Origin: Microbacterium abyssi
GTDB lineage: Bacteria; Actinomycetota; Actinomycetes; Actinomycetales; Microbacteriaceae
Assembly (NCBI RefSeq): GCF_015277895.1
Contig: NZ_CP063815.1
Coordinates: 1,240,001 to 1,304,000, forward strand
Direction of reading: 5' to 3'
DNA length: 64,000 nucleotides
Part shown: positions 26,014 to 34,048 of the stretch, in pieces
How the letters are laid out: every line of letters starts with the position of its first letter
How positions within the stretch are numbered: the first letter of the stretch is position 1
Position numbers and translations under genes: made by a program
Notes under the pieces: generated by a model
Seen by the model: only the letters and a program-made list of their open reading frames with translations
The model's database searches: none
What the model was told of the DNA's origin: nothing

Positions 26014-27380
26014 CTCAGAAGCGTGCGATCCGGGTCGTCGCGACCGGAGCTCGGCTGCTGGTCGGAGTCGCGGTCGCCGTCGGCTGCGTCGTGGGCGTCA
26101 CGGCCGCCGTCGCTGTGCCCTGGCCGGAGATCGCAGGTGAGCCCGCCCAGGTCGCCGTGACTCCGACCCCCGGTGACACGACCCTGGTGTGCACCGGCGA
26201 CTTCCGCGCCGTGGGCCGCAACGCCGAGGACGCTGCGCAGCAGGTCTCGGCCGGCACCCCCGAGTTCACGATCGACAGCAGTGGTCCCCGCGAGGAGTCC
26301 GAACTCGTGGCCTCCGATCTCCCCGATGTCTCCGGCCCGCGGCGTCTCGTCGGCAGTGCCGAGCGGGGCGGAGCGGCGCTGATCGCCGCGGCGGAGTCGA
26401 TCTCCATCGAGGAGACCGATCTCTCCGGGCTCGCCGCGGCCCCGTGCCGTGAGGCGCGCACCGAGTCCTGGCTCGTCGGCGGCACCGTGGAGACCGGCAC
26501 CAACGACCTCATCATCCTGTCCAATCCCGGCGACGTGACCGCCACCGCGACCCTCGTCGTGTACGGCATCGAACAGACCGCAACGACCACCCTGGTCCCG
26601 GCCGGCACGCAGCTGTCTGTACCGCTGGCATCGATCGCGGCGGGCGCTCAGGAGCCGGTCGTCCGGATCACGGCCGCCGGAGCGCCGGTCCGAGCAGTCC
26701 TGCAGTCCTCTCTGATCCGCACTCTCGATCCGTCCGGCATCGACCTGCAGGACAGCGCACCCGCGCCACAGAGCGAGCTGTCGTTCGCCGGCATCCAGGT
26801 CGCGACGAAGAGCGAGGACGCAGGACTCACCGTGCTGCGGCTGATGGCGACCGATCAGGCGACCAGGGCGCGCATCACCGTGCGCTCCGGCGACGCCGAG
26901 GTCCAGCAGCTCAACGTGCCGCTGGAGGAGAGCACGCCCACGGAGATGAGCCTCGACGGTCTGGATGCCGGCGTGTACAGCATCGAGATCGACGCTGATG
27001 CACCGCTCGTCGGAGCCGTCAGGCAGACGACCCGCATCGGACCGGGCAGTGACTTCGCGTGGACGACGGCGGCGGAGGGCATCCGCGGCGAGATTCTCGT
27101 GGCGGTGCCGGAAGGACCTCGCCCCCGCATCCACCTGGTGAACACCCAGGACGCCGACGCGACGGTGACGCTGGCGCCCGCGGGCGGCGGTGACGGCGAA
27201 GAGATCTTCGTTCCCGCTCACGGCGACGCACTCGCGGACGTCTCGGCCGACACCGCGTACTCGCTCTCCACGGATCAGCAGGTCCAGGCAGCGCTGACGC
27301 TTTCCGGCACGGACGAGCTGGCCGGCTGGGCGCTCTCGCCGGGGGCAGCGGCGCAGGCGCCGATCATCGTCTACCCCTGA
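26010..27380 (+). CDS. DUF5719 family secreted/anchored protein
   Basis: The 456-residue protein has an N-terminal membrane helix or uncleaved signal (about 15-37), then an exported beta-rich region with repeated strands (TNDLIILSNPGDVTATATLVVYG, shown in part). It matches the actinobacterial DUF5719 family, encoded directly after the whiB2-linked glycosyltransferase. ATG 26010 overlaps the upstream stop by 4 nt and follows GGAGAAGGA. The coupling suggests the two proteins work as a membrane pair. Function unknown. Confidence 0.75.
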   Translation: MTQKRAIRVVATGARLLVGVAVAVGCVVGVTAAVAVPWPEIAGEPAQVAVTPTPGDTTLVCTGDFRAVGRNAEDAAQQVSAGTPEFTIDSSGPREESELVASDLPDVSGPRRLVGSAERGGAALIAAAESISIEETDLSGLAAAPCREARTESWLVGGTVETGTNDLIILSNPGDVTATATLVVYGIEQTATTTLVPAGTQLSVPLASIAAGAQEPVVRITAAGAPVRAVLQSSLIRTLDPSGIDLQDSAPAPQSELSFAGIQVATKSEDAGLTVLRLMATDQATRARITVRSGDAEVQQLNVPLEESTPTEMSLDGLDAGVYSIEIDADAPLVGAVRQTTRIGPGSDFAWTTAAEGIRGEILVAVPEGPRPRIHLVNTQDADATVTLAPAGGGDGEEIFVPAHGDALADVSADTAYSLSTDQQVQAALTLSGTDELAGWALSPGAAAQAPIIVYP

Positions 27381-27385
27381 GCGCG

Positions 27386-27814
27386 CTACCCCTGGTCCGG
27401 GCCGAACTCCCACGGGTCCTTGCCCACGTACTCCGCTGCTGCGCGGAAGACGGCGCTCTCGATCGCGATCCGACGGTGAATGCCGTCGTCGTGGCCTGGC
27501 GGAAGCAGGCGCTCGATCGGGATCCGGAACAGGACGATGCGACGCTCATCGCGGTCGATGTGCCAGCGGGGGATGCCGTCGGCACTCGCCTTCTGCGGCA
27601 GGCCGCCGATCTCGAAGCGAACCTCCTCGAGTTCCGGCCAGGTGCCGCGCAGGAACTCGACCGCGGTGCCGATGGTCACGTCGAAGCGATCGATGCGACC
27701 GTCCAGCGGCGCCAGGGGAGGCCGCACGACCTCGCTGCGTCCGAGACGCCCGTGACGGCCGTGCCGAGCACCACGGCGAGGCGTGGCGGCGCGTTCGGTG
27801 CGGCGACGGGGCAT
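27386..27814 (-). CDS. Rv3259-type zincin-like protein without HExxH
   Basis: The 142-residue protein starts with a basic stretch, then RPPLAPLDGRIDRFDVTIG, an internal RFEIGGLP strand and a C-terminal helix ending AAEYVGKDPWEF. This order matches the conserved actinobacterial Rv3259-like family, often labelled metallopeptidase. The helix that would carry HExxH reads RRIAIESAVFRAAAE, so no zinc site is present and peptidase activity is unlikely. It is leaderless from ATG 27814 (TAGACT at 27826-27821, 6 nt) and divergent from the DUF3499 gene. Confidence 0.75.
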   Translation of the reverse strand: MPRRRTERAATPRRGARHGRHGRLGRSEVVRPPLAPLDGRIDRFDVTIGTAVEFLRGTWPELEEVRFEIGGLPQKASADGIPRWHIDRDERRIVLFRIPIERLLPPGHDDGIHRRIAIESAVFRAAAEYVGKDPWEFGPDQG

Positions 27815-27820
27815 GACGAA

Positions 27821-27826
27821 AGTCTA
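27821..27826 (-). promoter_or_regulatory. -10 box, leaderless start of Rv3259-like gene
   Basis: Minus-strand TAGACT is followed by 6 nt and ATG 27814. Confidence 0.55.
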
Positions 27827-27867
27827 GGTGCTCCGCGCGGCGTCCGCGCCCCGTGAGCCCTGCGCCC

Positions 27868-27873
27868 TACGCT
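27868..27873 (+). promoter_or_regulatory. -10 box, leaderless start of DUF3499 gene
   Basis: TACGCT is followed by 7 nt and ATG 27881. Confidence 0.55.
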
Positions 27874-27880
27874 GACAGAG

Positions 27881-28087
27881 ATGGACGGAAGACTCTGCTC
27901 GAAGGTGACCTGCGCACGCGAGGCCGTGGCGACGCTTACGTTCGACTACGGCGATCAGATGGCAGCTCTCGGCCCGCTCGGCGGCACGGATCACCCGCAC
28001 GCACATGATCTGTGCGCACAGCATGCCGACCGCCTCTCAGTGCCGGCGGGATGGATCGTCGTCCGGCACGAGGCGCTGCGGGTCTGA
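27881..28087 (+). CDS. DUF3499 (Rv3258c-like) small protein
   Basis: The 68-residue protein has CSKVTC at residues 6-11 and a second Cys in AHDLCAQHADRLSVP, giving a CxxxxC...CxxH pattern that could bind zinc. The order CSxxxCxxxAVATLTFxY and GWxVVR is characteristic of DUF3499, an actinobacterial family always near whiB2. The frame starts at a leaderless ATG. Its last 51 nt overlap the 3' end of the convergent RDD gene. Function unknown. Confidence 0.85.
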   Translation: MDGRLCSKVTCAREAVATLTFDYGDQMAALGPLGGTDHPHAHDLCAQHADRLSVPAGWIVVRHEALRV

Positions 28088-28900
28088 CGACTGCAGGCCG
28101 ACGCGGCGGCCGGTGAGCCTCTCGGCCCGCGCATCGGCGATCGCCAGCGCCCGCCGCTCGCGTTCGCGGCGCAGGACGGTGATCGCGATCAGCAGCTGCT
28201 CCGGGTGCGCCGCGGGCTGCGGTGAGATGTAGACGGCGGATTCCGCCACCAGGTCCTGTGCGACCCGAGCCCGTGCCGCCGGCGACATGCGCTCGGCGTG
28301 CTGCAGGAACTGTGAGATGCGCCGGGCGAGACGGTCCGGCATCCGCGCGACGTCCGCGATCTGCGCCCAGCCGGCCAGCGCGGGCGGCATCACGGGGGCG
28401 AGCGGAACGAGCTTCGGGGTGCGAACCCGCTGGCTGTACGTGCCGGCCACCAGGTCGCCCAGGCGCTGCGAGCGGGCGGTGAACGCGCCCGAGAGCATCG
28501 CCACCGCACCGAAGGTCATGTAAATCTCCAGCACGCCGATCAGGGCGCGGATGAACGCGTGCCGGAACCCGGCCGCTCCGCCGTCGAGGCGCACGATCCG
28601 CCCGCCGACTGCGAGCTTGCCGAGACTGCGTCCGCGGAGGGCGAGCTCGACGACGATCGGCACGACGACGAAGCACACCACCATCGCGGCGACGTTGAGG
28701 ATGCCGTCGATCGAGCTGTCGATGGTCCCGGTGAACATCAGCCACGTCCGCAGCCACAGGAACAGCACGAACAGCACCCAGCTGACGATCATGTCGATCA
28801 GTGCGCCGAGTGCGCGCATGAAGAACCCGAGCGGCTGCACGTCGATCGCGACCGCTTCGCCGGAGAGGACCTCGTCGGCGGTGTCGATCGGCGTGGACAT
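28037..28900 (-). CDS. RDD-domain membrane protein
   Basis: The 287-residue protein has four hydrophobic segments between ~25 and 170 and the RDD-family signatures: GFFMRALGALIDMIVSW (Arg and Asp in the first helix), GRSLGKLAVGGRIVRLDG and a later RSQRLGDLVAGTYSQRV. A ~110-residue charged cytoplasmic tail follows. It pairs with SpoIIM, as in many actinobacteria, and the two genes diverge from overlapping start regions. RDD proteins are suggested to act in ion or osmolyte transport; role here unknown. Confidence 0.85.
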   Translation of the reverse strand: MSTPIDTADEVLSGEAVAIDVQPLGFFMRALGALIDMIVSWVLFVLFLWLRTWLMFTGTIDSSIDGILNVAAMVVCFVVVPIVVELALRGRSLGKLAVGGRIVRLDGGAAGFRHAFIRALIGVLEIYMTFGAVAMLSGAFTARSQRLGDLVAGTYSQRVRTPKLVPLAPVMPPALAGWAQIADVARMPDRLARRISQFLQHAERMSPAARARVAQDLVAESAVYISPQPAAHPEQLLIAITVLRRERERRALAIADARAERLTGRRVGLQSSDPQRLVPDDDPSRRH

Positions 28901-28903
28901 GAG

Positions 28904-28910
28904 TACAGTA
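28904..28910. promoter_or_regulatory. Shared, overlapping divergent -10 element
   Basis: TACAGTA contains TACAGT on the plus strand (28904-28909), 7 nt before GTG 28917 of spoIIM, and TACTGT on the minus strand (28910-28905), 4 nt before ATG 28900 of the RDD gene. The nearly palindromic AGTACAGTA can serve both directions. Confidence 0.5.
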
Positions 28911-28916
28911 AATCAG

Positions 28917-29909
28917 GTGGATGCCGATGCTCTGGCCGACGCGCGCCGCGCGGAATGGGAACGACTGGACGAGCTCAGTCGGTCCCGGCTGGATGGCGAA
29001 GGCGTCGACGAGCTGATCGTGCGGTACCGCGCGGCATCCGCGGATCTCGCCGAACTGAAGACATCTGTCGGCGACTCGCCGCAGGGAGCGTACGTGTCGT
29101 CCGTGCTGTCCAAGGCGCGACTGCGCCTGACCGGGGCGTCGGACAGCATCCTCACCCAGATCGCGCGGTTCTTCGCCGATCAGCTGCCCGCGGCGCTGTA
29201 CCGGCTGCGCTGGACGACCCTGATGATCGCGGTCGTCTTCATCGCGATCACCGCCGGTGTCGGCACGTGGATCGCCTCCGATCCGGCGCTGGTCGCCACG
29301 CTGGGGCCCGCGGACTTCCTCGAGCAGTACGCCGAGGAGAGCTTCACCGGGTACTACACCGAGAACCCCGCGGCGGTGTTCGCGGGCATGGTCTGGACCA
29401 ACAACGCCTGGATCGCCGCGCAGTGCGTGCTCTTCGGCGTGACGGGTATCTGGCCCGTGTACGTGATCGTGCAGAACGCCTTCGGACTGGGCGTCTCCGC
29501 GGCCGTGATGGCTGCGCACGACCGCCTGGACGTGATGGTGCTGTACATCCTTCCGCACGGGATGCTCGAACTCACGAGCATCTTCGTCGCCGCCGCAGCC
29601 GGCCTGCACCTGTTCTGGGCGTGGGTGGCACCGGGGCATCGTACGCGCGGCGCGGCGCTCGCCGAGGAGGGCAGGGCGCTGGCGACCGTCGCGATCGGGC
29701 TGGTCTTCGCGCTGTTCCTGTCGGGGCTCGTCGAAGGATTCGTCACCGGCTGGTCGCTGGCCTGGCCCGTCAAGATCGGGATCGGCGCTGCGGCTCTCGC
29801 CGTGTTCCTCGTGTACATGCTGCTGGTCGGACGCCGAGCATACCGGCGCGGTGAGCGCGGGGATCTCCTCGAGTACGAGGCCGGCACCCCGCAGCTCACC
29901 GCGGGCTGA
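28917..29909 (+). CDS. Stage II sporulation protein M-like membrane protein
   Basis: The protein has 330 residues if translation starts at GTG 28917, which lies exactly 7 nt after a TACAGT box. The upstream in-frame ATG 28899 would overlap the divergent RDD start by two bases and lie before the -10. After a ~100-residue soluble N-terminus there are about six membrane helices with NPAAVFAGMVWTNNAWIAAQ, PHGMLELTSIF and VEGFVTGW, all typical of the SpoIIM family. In non-sporulating actinobacteria these proteins accompany MoxR/DUF58/RDD genes. The stop is half of a TGATCA palindrome shared with the aquaporin stop. Confidence 0.83.
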   Translation: MDADALADARRAEWERLDELSRSRLDGEGVDELIVRYRAASADLAELKTSVGDSPQGAYVSSVLSKARLRLTGASDSILTQIARFFADQLPAALYRLRWTTLMIAVVFIAITAGVGTWIASDPALVATLGPADFLEQYAEESFTGYYTENPAAVFAGMVWTNNAWIAAQCVLFGVTGIWPVYVIVQNAFGLGVSAAVMAAHDRLDVMVLYILPHGMLELTSIFVAAAAGLHLFWAWVAPGHRTRGAALAEEGRALATVAIGLVFALFLSGLVEGFVTGWSLAWPVKIGIGAAALAVFLVYMLLVGRRAYRRGERGDLLEYEAGTPQLTAG

Positions 29910-30674
29910 TCAGGACCGCTGGGTTCCGTCGAGCAGCGTCTTGTACGCGAGGCCGGCGATCATGGCGCCGACGATCGGGAACACGATGAACACCCACAGC
30001 TGCGACAGCGGGCCGACGCCGCCGTAGACGGCCGCCGCGATCGAGCGCGCCGGGTTCACCGACGTGTTGTCGACCGGGATGCTGATCAGGTGGATGAGGG
30101 TCAGCGTGAGCCCGATCGCGAGGCCGGCGAAGGGCGTCGGTCGCAGTTTGTGCGTCGTGCCGAGGATCACGAACAGGAACATCGCGGTCAGCACGAGCTC
30201 GATGATGATGGCGGCCCACATGCCGAAGCCGCCGGGGGAGTGCTCGCCCCAGCCGTTGCTGGCGAAGCCTGCGTCCTGGGCGCCGGTGAGCCAGCCGTCC
30301 GGGCCGAACAGCCCGACCAGCACGAGGATCGTGCTGGCAATGAGTCCGCCGACGATCTGGGAGATGATGTAGCCGGGCACCTCACGCCAGGGGATGCGGC
30401 CCGCCGCGGCCACTCCGAGGGTGACGGCGGGGTTGAAGTGGCCTCCGGACACGGGGCCGAAGGCGTATGCGCCCACGACGACCGTCAGGCCGAAGGCGAG
30501 AGCGACTGCCACATACACGGCCGACCCGGAGCCCGGCTCGGTGAAGTGGTTGGATGCGAACAGGGCGGTGCCGACACCGCCGAGAACCAGCAGGAAGGTG
30601 CCGAGAGCCTCAGCGGTCAGTTTTGCGCCAGTGGATGGGACCGGAGCCGCTGCTTCGGCGAGCGTTTCGCTCAT
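29910..30674 (-). CDS. Aquaporin / MIP-family channel
   Basis: The 254-residue protein has six membrane helices and two half-helices with the canonical motifs GGHFNPAVTLGV (near residue 79) and VNPARS (near 208). The segment following the second motif has the Arg of the selectivity filter. The aromatic/His pattern resembles AqpZ water channels more than GlpF, but the filter cannot be assigned with confidence. ATG 30674 is preceded by GAGAGGGA. It is the first gene of the block separating spoIIM from the DUF58 operon. Its 3' end abuts spoIIM with no spacer. Confidence 0.88.
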   Translation of the reverse strand: MSETLAEAAAPVPSTGAKLTAEALGTFLLVLGGVGTALFASNHFTEPGSGSAVYVAVALAFGLTVVVGAYAFGPVSGGHFNPAVTLGVAAAGRIPWREVPGYIISQIVGGLIASTILVLVGLFGPDGWLTGAQDAGFASNGWGEHSPGGFGMWAAIIIELVLTAMFLFVILGTTHKLRPTPFAGLAIGLTLTLIHLISIPVDNTSVNPARSIAAAVYGGVGPLSQLWVFIVFPIVGAMIAGLAYKTLLDGTQRS

Positions 30675-30728
30675 GGGATTCCCTCTCGTCGGTTCGATTC
30701 GAAGCGATCGAATTCACCGCACATGCTA

Positions 30729-30760
30729 GTGGGGTCGGATGCCGAAGCATCCGACCCCAC
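30729..30760. terminator. Strong hairpin terminator after katA
   Basis: GTGGGGTCGGATGC, loop CGAA and GCATCCGACCCCAC form a perfect 14-bp stem with a stable tetraloop, 22 nt past the katA stop and upstream of the aquaporin start. It isolates the furA-katA transcript. Confidence 0.8.
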
Positions 30761-30781
30761 GCGGGAATGTTCGTCAGGCGA

Positions 30782-32278
30782 TCAGTCGCCGACGCCGACG
30801 GGCTCCGGCTCGCCGACGGGAAGACCGGCCAGCGCGCGGACCTCATCCGCGACCGTCTGGTCGACCTGGCCCCAGTACCAGAAGAAGCGCTCCTGGATGG
30901 CGGGCACCGTCAGGGCGTTGTACTGACCGGTGAGGGTCTCGATGAAGCGCCGGCGCTCCTCGACGCTGAAGACGTCGTTGATCAGGGTGCGAGCCTGACC
31001 GAAGTCGTCGTCCTCCGAGTGCAGGGTCGCCGCGCTGCGCACGAGCGCGCCGTCGTTCTCCCAGCTCGCCTCGACACCGCGCTGCGGGTCGGCCTGCGGG
31101 CCACCGGCGACACCGTACGAGTTCGGGGTGTAGACCCGGTGCTCTGCGGTGTTGTAGTGGTACTGCATGTTGCCCTCGTGCATGTAGTTGCTCGTGTGGG
31201 CGGCATGCGGCTGGTTGACCGGCAGCTGGTTGTAGTTCGTGCCGATGCGGTAGCGCTGCGCGTCCGGATACGAGAACACGCGGGCCATCAGCATCTTGTC
31301 GGGCGAAATGCCGGTGCCGGGAACCTGGTTGCCGGGCGAGAAGGCGGCCTGCTCGATCTCGGCGAAGAAGTTCTGCGGGTTGCGGTTCAGGGTGAACGTG
31401 CCGACCTTGATGCGCGGGTAGTCCTTCTTCGACCAGGTCTTGGTCAGGTCGAACGGGTTGAAGCGGTAGGTCTTGGCCTCTTCGTACGGCATGACCTGGA
31501 CGTAGACGTCCCAAGACGGGTTCTCGCCGCGCTCGATCGCCTCGTAAAGGTCACGACGGTAGTAGTCGGCATCCTGACCGGCGATCCGCTCGGCCTCGTC
31601 GGCGAACATGGGCTCGACGCCCTGCTGGGAGAGGAAGTGGTACTGCACCCAGAAGCGCTCGCCGGCCTCGTTGACCCACTGGTAGGTGTGCGAGCCGTAG
31701 CCGTTCATGTGGCGCCAAGAGCGCGGCAGGCCGCGGTCGCCCATGACATAGGTGACCTGGTGGGCCGACTCGGGGGAGAGGGTCCAGAAGTCCCACTGCA
31801 TGTCGGCGTCCCGAAGGGCCGAGCCGGTGAGGCGCTTCTGCGAGTGGATGAAGTCGGGGAACTTCATGCCGTCGCGCAGGAAGAACGTCGGAGTGTTGTT
31901 GCCGACGATGTCGAGGTTGCCCTCGGTGGTGTAGAAGCGCAGCGAGAAGCCGCGGACGTCGCGCCACGTGTCGGGAGAGCCCTGCTCGCCCGCGACCGAG
32001 GAGAAGCGGATCAGCGTCTCGCTCTTCGCCCCGGGCTGGAACACGGCCGCGCGGGTGTACCGCGAGACGTCCTCGGTGACGACGAACTCGCCGAACGCGC
32101 CACCGCCCTTGGCGTGCGGGTTGCGCTCCGGCACGCGCTCGCGGTTGAACGAGGCGAGCTTCTCGACCAGGTAACGGTCATGGAGGGCGGTGATGCCGTC
32201 GGGACCGGAGGTCAGCGAGTGCGCGTCGCTGGCGACCGGGGTTCCGGTCTGGGTGGTCGTGAAAGTCTTGTCTGTCAT
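30782..32278 (-). CDS. katA: Monofunctional haem catalase, clade 3
   Basis: The 498-residue catalase has the active-site segment [18 protein letters not shown] (distal His, near 55-72), [20 protein letters not shown] (distal Asn region follows in [11 protein letters not shown]), and the proximal haem ligand Tyr in [14 protein letters not shown] near residue 345. Small-subunit length indicates clade 3 rather than the large clade 2 enzymes. It decomposes hydrogen peroxide in the cytoplasm. It lies 1 nt downstream of furA in one operon and is followed by a strong terminator. Confidence 0.95.
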   Translation of the reverse strand: MTDKTFTTTQTGTPVASDAHSLTSGPDGITALHDRYLVEKLASFNRERVPERNPHAKGGGAFGEFVVTEDVSRYTRAAVFQPGAKSETLIRFSSVAGEQGSPDTWRDVRGFSLRFYTTEGNLDIVGNNTPTFFLRDGMKFPDFIHSQKRLTGSALRDADMQWDFWTLSPESAHQVTYVMGDRGLPRSWRHMNGYGSHTYQWVNEAGERFWVQYHFLSQQGVEPMFADEAERIAGQDADYYRRDLYEAIERGENPSWDVYVQVMPYEEAKTYRFNPFDLTKTWSKKDYPRIKVGTFTLNRNPQNFFAEIEQAAFSPGNQVPGTGISPDKMLMARVFSYPDAQRYRIGTNYNQLPVNQPHAAHTSNYMHEGNMQYHYNTAEHRVYTPNSYGVAGGPQADPQRGVEASWENDGALVRSAATLHSEDDDFGQARTLINDVFSVEERRRFIETLTGQYNALTVPAIQERFFWYWGQVDQTVADEVRALAGLPVGEPEPVGVGD

Positions 32279-32279
32279 T

Positions 32280-32717
32280 TCACTTGTTCCTTTCGCAATC
32301 GGAGCAGATGGCTCGGTAGGTCACAGAGGCTTCGATGATTCGCATCCCGTGATCGTGGGACGGATGCAGGCAGGGTGCTTCGCCGGTGGCGCAGGCGACG
32401 TCTTCGACGCGGCCGCATTCGACGCACTGCAGGTGGTGGTGGTTGTCGAACTCGTGCTGCACCTCGTAGAGGGCGCTGCCGGCGTCGGGAAGGCTCACTC
32501 GGCGCACGATGCCGGCGCCGGTGAGATCGCCCAGGATGCCATGGACCGTGGGCAGCGCCAGGCCGCTGAGCGTCTCGCGAAGGGCTGAGAACACCGAGTC
32601 CGCTGAAGCGTGCGGGTGGGCGGCGAGGGTTTCGAGAACCGCGACCCGCTGCACAGTGACACGCAGGCCCGCGGCGCGCAGGCGCTCGGGGGCTCCGTGT
32701 GTTGCTGCGGTCGTCAT
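32280..32717 (-). CDS. furA: Fur-family peroxide/iron regulator (FurA/CatR/PerR type)
   Basis: The 145-residue protein has an N-terminal winged helix ([30 protein letters not shown], shown in part by RVTVQR) and a dimerisation domain with the metal motif [14 protein letters not shown] and a C-terminal C-x2-C (ICSDCERNK). Pairing with katA marks it as the FurA/CatR type that senses peroxide through metal-catalysed oxidation and represses catalase. It is leaderless from ATG 32717 (TAGACT, 6 nt). A palindromic operator lies between its own -35 and -10, so autoregulation of the operon is likely. Confidence 0.92.
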   Translation of the reverse strand: MTTAATHGAPERLRAAGLRVTVQRVAVLETLAAHPHASADSVFSALRETLSGLALPTVHGILGDLTGAGIVRRVSLPDAGSALYEVQHEFDNHHHLQCVECGRVEDVACATGEAPCLHPSHDHGMRIIEASVTYRAICSDCERNK

Positions 32718-32723
32718 GCCGTC

Positions 32724-32752
32724 AGTCTACTCTTTTTCTGAATCATTCACAA
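32724..32752 (-). promoter_or_regulatory. furA-katA promoter with embedded Fur-type operator
   Basis: On the minus strand TTGTGA (32752-32747), a 17-nt spacer and TAGACT (32729-32724) form a near-consensus promoter, with ATG 32717 6 nt later. The perfect palindrome TGAATCATTCA (32739-32749) lies in the spacer and is flanked by A/T runs, resembling mycobacterial and streptomycete FurA/CatR sites. Confidence 0.72.
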
Positions 32753-32788
32753 AAACGAATCGGTCTGAAAAGTGCCTCGCCCCCCGTC

Positions 32789-32843
32789 CAGGTCGCAATT
32801 ACTGCCGTTACAGACAGCGCAAACTGGCGCTTTCTGCGACCTG
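32789..32843 (+). repeat. 55-bp palindromic element, copy 1
   Basis: CAGGTCGCA and TGCGACCTG form a perfect 9-bp outer inverted repeat around a 37-nt interior, with inner GCCG / TGGC at symmetric positions. The right flank extends to TGCGACCTGAACG, as in copies 2 and 3. It ends 17 nt before the nuclease gene's 3' end. Confidence 0.75.
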
Positions 32844-32860
32844 AACGCCAGCGCGCGCAG

Positions 32861-33829
32861 TCACAGGCCGAGCGCGCGACGGATGCGGGTGAGCAGTTCA
32901 TCGCGTCGGGCGAACAGCGCGCTGGTCACTTCGATGACCGTCCAGCCGGCAGCGCGCAGCGCAGCGATCCGCTCCACGTCCGCGGCATACGTCGTTGCGT
33001 GCACGAGCCCGTGGTATTCGATCGCGATCTTTTTGGCCAGGTAGACCAGGTCGAAGCATCCGAGGAACCGGCCGTGTTCGTCATAGACGTCCTGGTTGAG
33101 CGTCGGCTCCGGAAGACCGGCGCGAACGATCAGGCACCTCAGCTTCGACTCGCGCGGCGACCACGAGTCCTCGCGGATGAGCTCGATCGCTTCGCGAAGC
33201 CGGCGGATGCCGTGGCGTCTGACTCCGTAGACCCGCGAAGCGAGATCGGCCACGGTCGTGAGCGGCGGTCGTCCCGCATCGGGGCGCCCAGGCCCGGGAC
33301 GCCAGACCCGGCACAGATGGTCGCCGAGCGCCACCAGGTCGGGCACGCCCCACGACCCGAGCTGCCCCCACGCAGTGGCATGGTCGGCGACGAGGAAGCC
33401 CTCGACCTCGATCATCCGCGTGGTTCGGGGATCAGCCCGATGCGCCTGCACACCGGTGGCTCTCACGAGCGGACCCGCGCCGAGGGTGCTCACATGAACG
33501 GGCAGGGTCATACCATCCACGGCTGCACGATCGGCCGTCACCAGCGGTAGGGGGCCACCGAGCACGGACACGGCGGTCTCATGGCTGAGGAACTGTCCTG
33601 GCTTCAACCGCGGTGCATATCGGAATGCCTGGATGCGCCGCTCGGCGGCCTGGCGTTCGAACACGTCTCGCGCGGAGTGATCGACGGGCGCAGATCGTGT
33701 GCGGATGCCGTGGAACGGGGCCTCGAGGTCGGGGCGCCGCAGCCGGCCGCCGTTCAGTCCCGCGTCACGAGCATCCTGCACGGTGAACGATGAACCGAGC
33801 TGGCGCGGCAGGGGGCGTGGGGTTCGCAT
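32861..33829 (-). CDS. AbiEi-like / DUF559 (Vsr-like) endonuclease-domain protein
   Basis: This 322-residue two-part protein has an N-terminal winged-helix-like region (residues ~10-45, SFTVQDARDAGLNGGRLRR) like AbiEi antitoxins. Its C-terminal DUF559 domain belongs to the Vsr/PD-(D/E)xK fold: Asp260 in CFDLVYL, Glu271 in IAIEYHG, His273 and His277, then AALRAAGWTVIEVT. The catalytic core looks intact. It has no operon partner and is bracketed by three 55-bp palindromic elements. Many Microbacteriaceae carry several such genes. Whether it is a nuclease, repressor or both is unknown. No toxin gene (AbiEii-like) is adjacent. Confidence 0.72.
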   Translation of the reverse strand: MRTPRPLPRQLGSSFTVQDARDAGLNGGRLRRPDLEAPFHGIRTRSAPVDHSARDVFERQAAERRIQAFRYAPRLKPGQFLSHETAVSVLGGPLPLVTADRAAVDGMTLPVHVSTLGAGPLVRATGVQAHRADPRTTRMIEVEGFLVADHATAWGQLGSWGVPDLVALGDHLCRVWRPGPGRPDAGRPPLTTVADLASRVYGVRRHGIRRLREAIELIREDSWSPRESKLRCLIVRAGLPEPTLNQDVYDEHGRFLGCFDLVYLAKKIAIEYHGLVHATTYAADVERIAALRAAGWTVIEVTSALFARRDELLTRIRRALGL

Positions 33830-33914
33830 CGGACAACCGTGTCACCGGCGGGGCCGTGTCCGCGGGCGCTCTCCACAGCTTCGTGGCCGCAGCCCGGAGG
33901 CCGAGACATGTGCT

Positions 33915-33969
33915 CGGGTCGCGGAATGTGTCGCTACGACGAAGCCATAACGGCGATTCGTGCGACCTG
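33915..33969 (+). repeat. 55-bp palindromic element, copy 2
   Basis: CGGGTCGCG and TGCGACCTG form the outer arms (core GGTCGC/GCGACC), with symmetric inner GTCG / CGGC and the same right flank TGAACG. It lies 86 nt before the nuclease start and in the same orientation as copies 1 and 3. The left flank GTGCTCGGGTCGC is shared with copy 3. Confidence 0.72.
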
Positions 33970-34048
33970 AACGTCGAATCTGCCACCCGGGCGCGGATCC
34001 GCGCCCAGCAAGCGCGAGTTATCCACACGCGCCCCGCGAACGAGTGCT

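Noticed and set aside
23944..27413. Long minus-strand frames (677, 609 and 500 codons) across the glycosyltransferase/DUF5719 genes
   Set aside because: They are low-complexity, Arg/Gly/Asp-rich shadows without domains; the plus strand has coupled, recognisable genes.
30554..32338. 594-codon plus-strand frame opposite katA
   Set aside because: Shadow of the catalase gene; crosses the perfect terminator hairpin at 30729-30760.
32861..33829. Considered as the antitoxin half of an AbiE toxin-antitoxin pair
   Set aside because: No AbiEii-like nucleotidyltransferase is adjacent; flanking genes are furA and DUF58.
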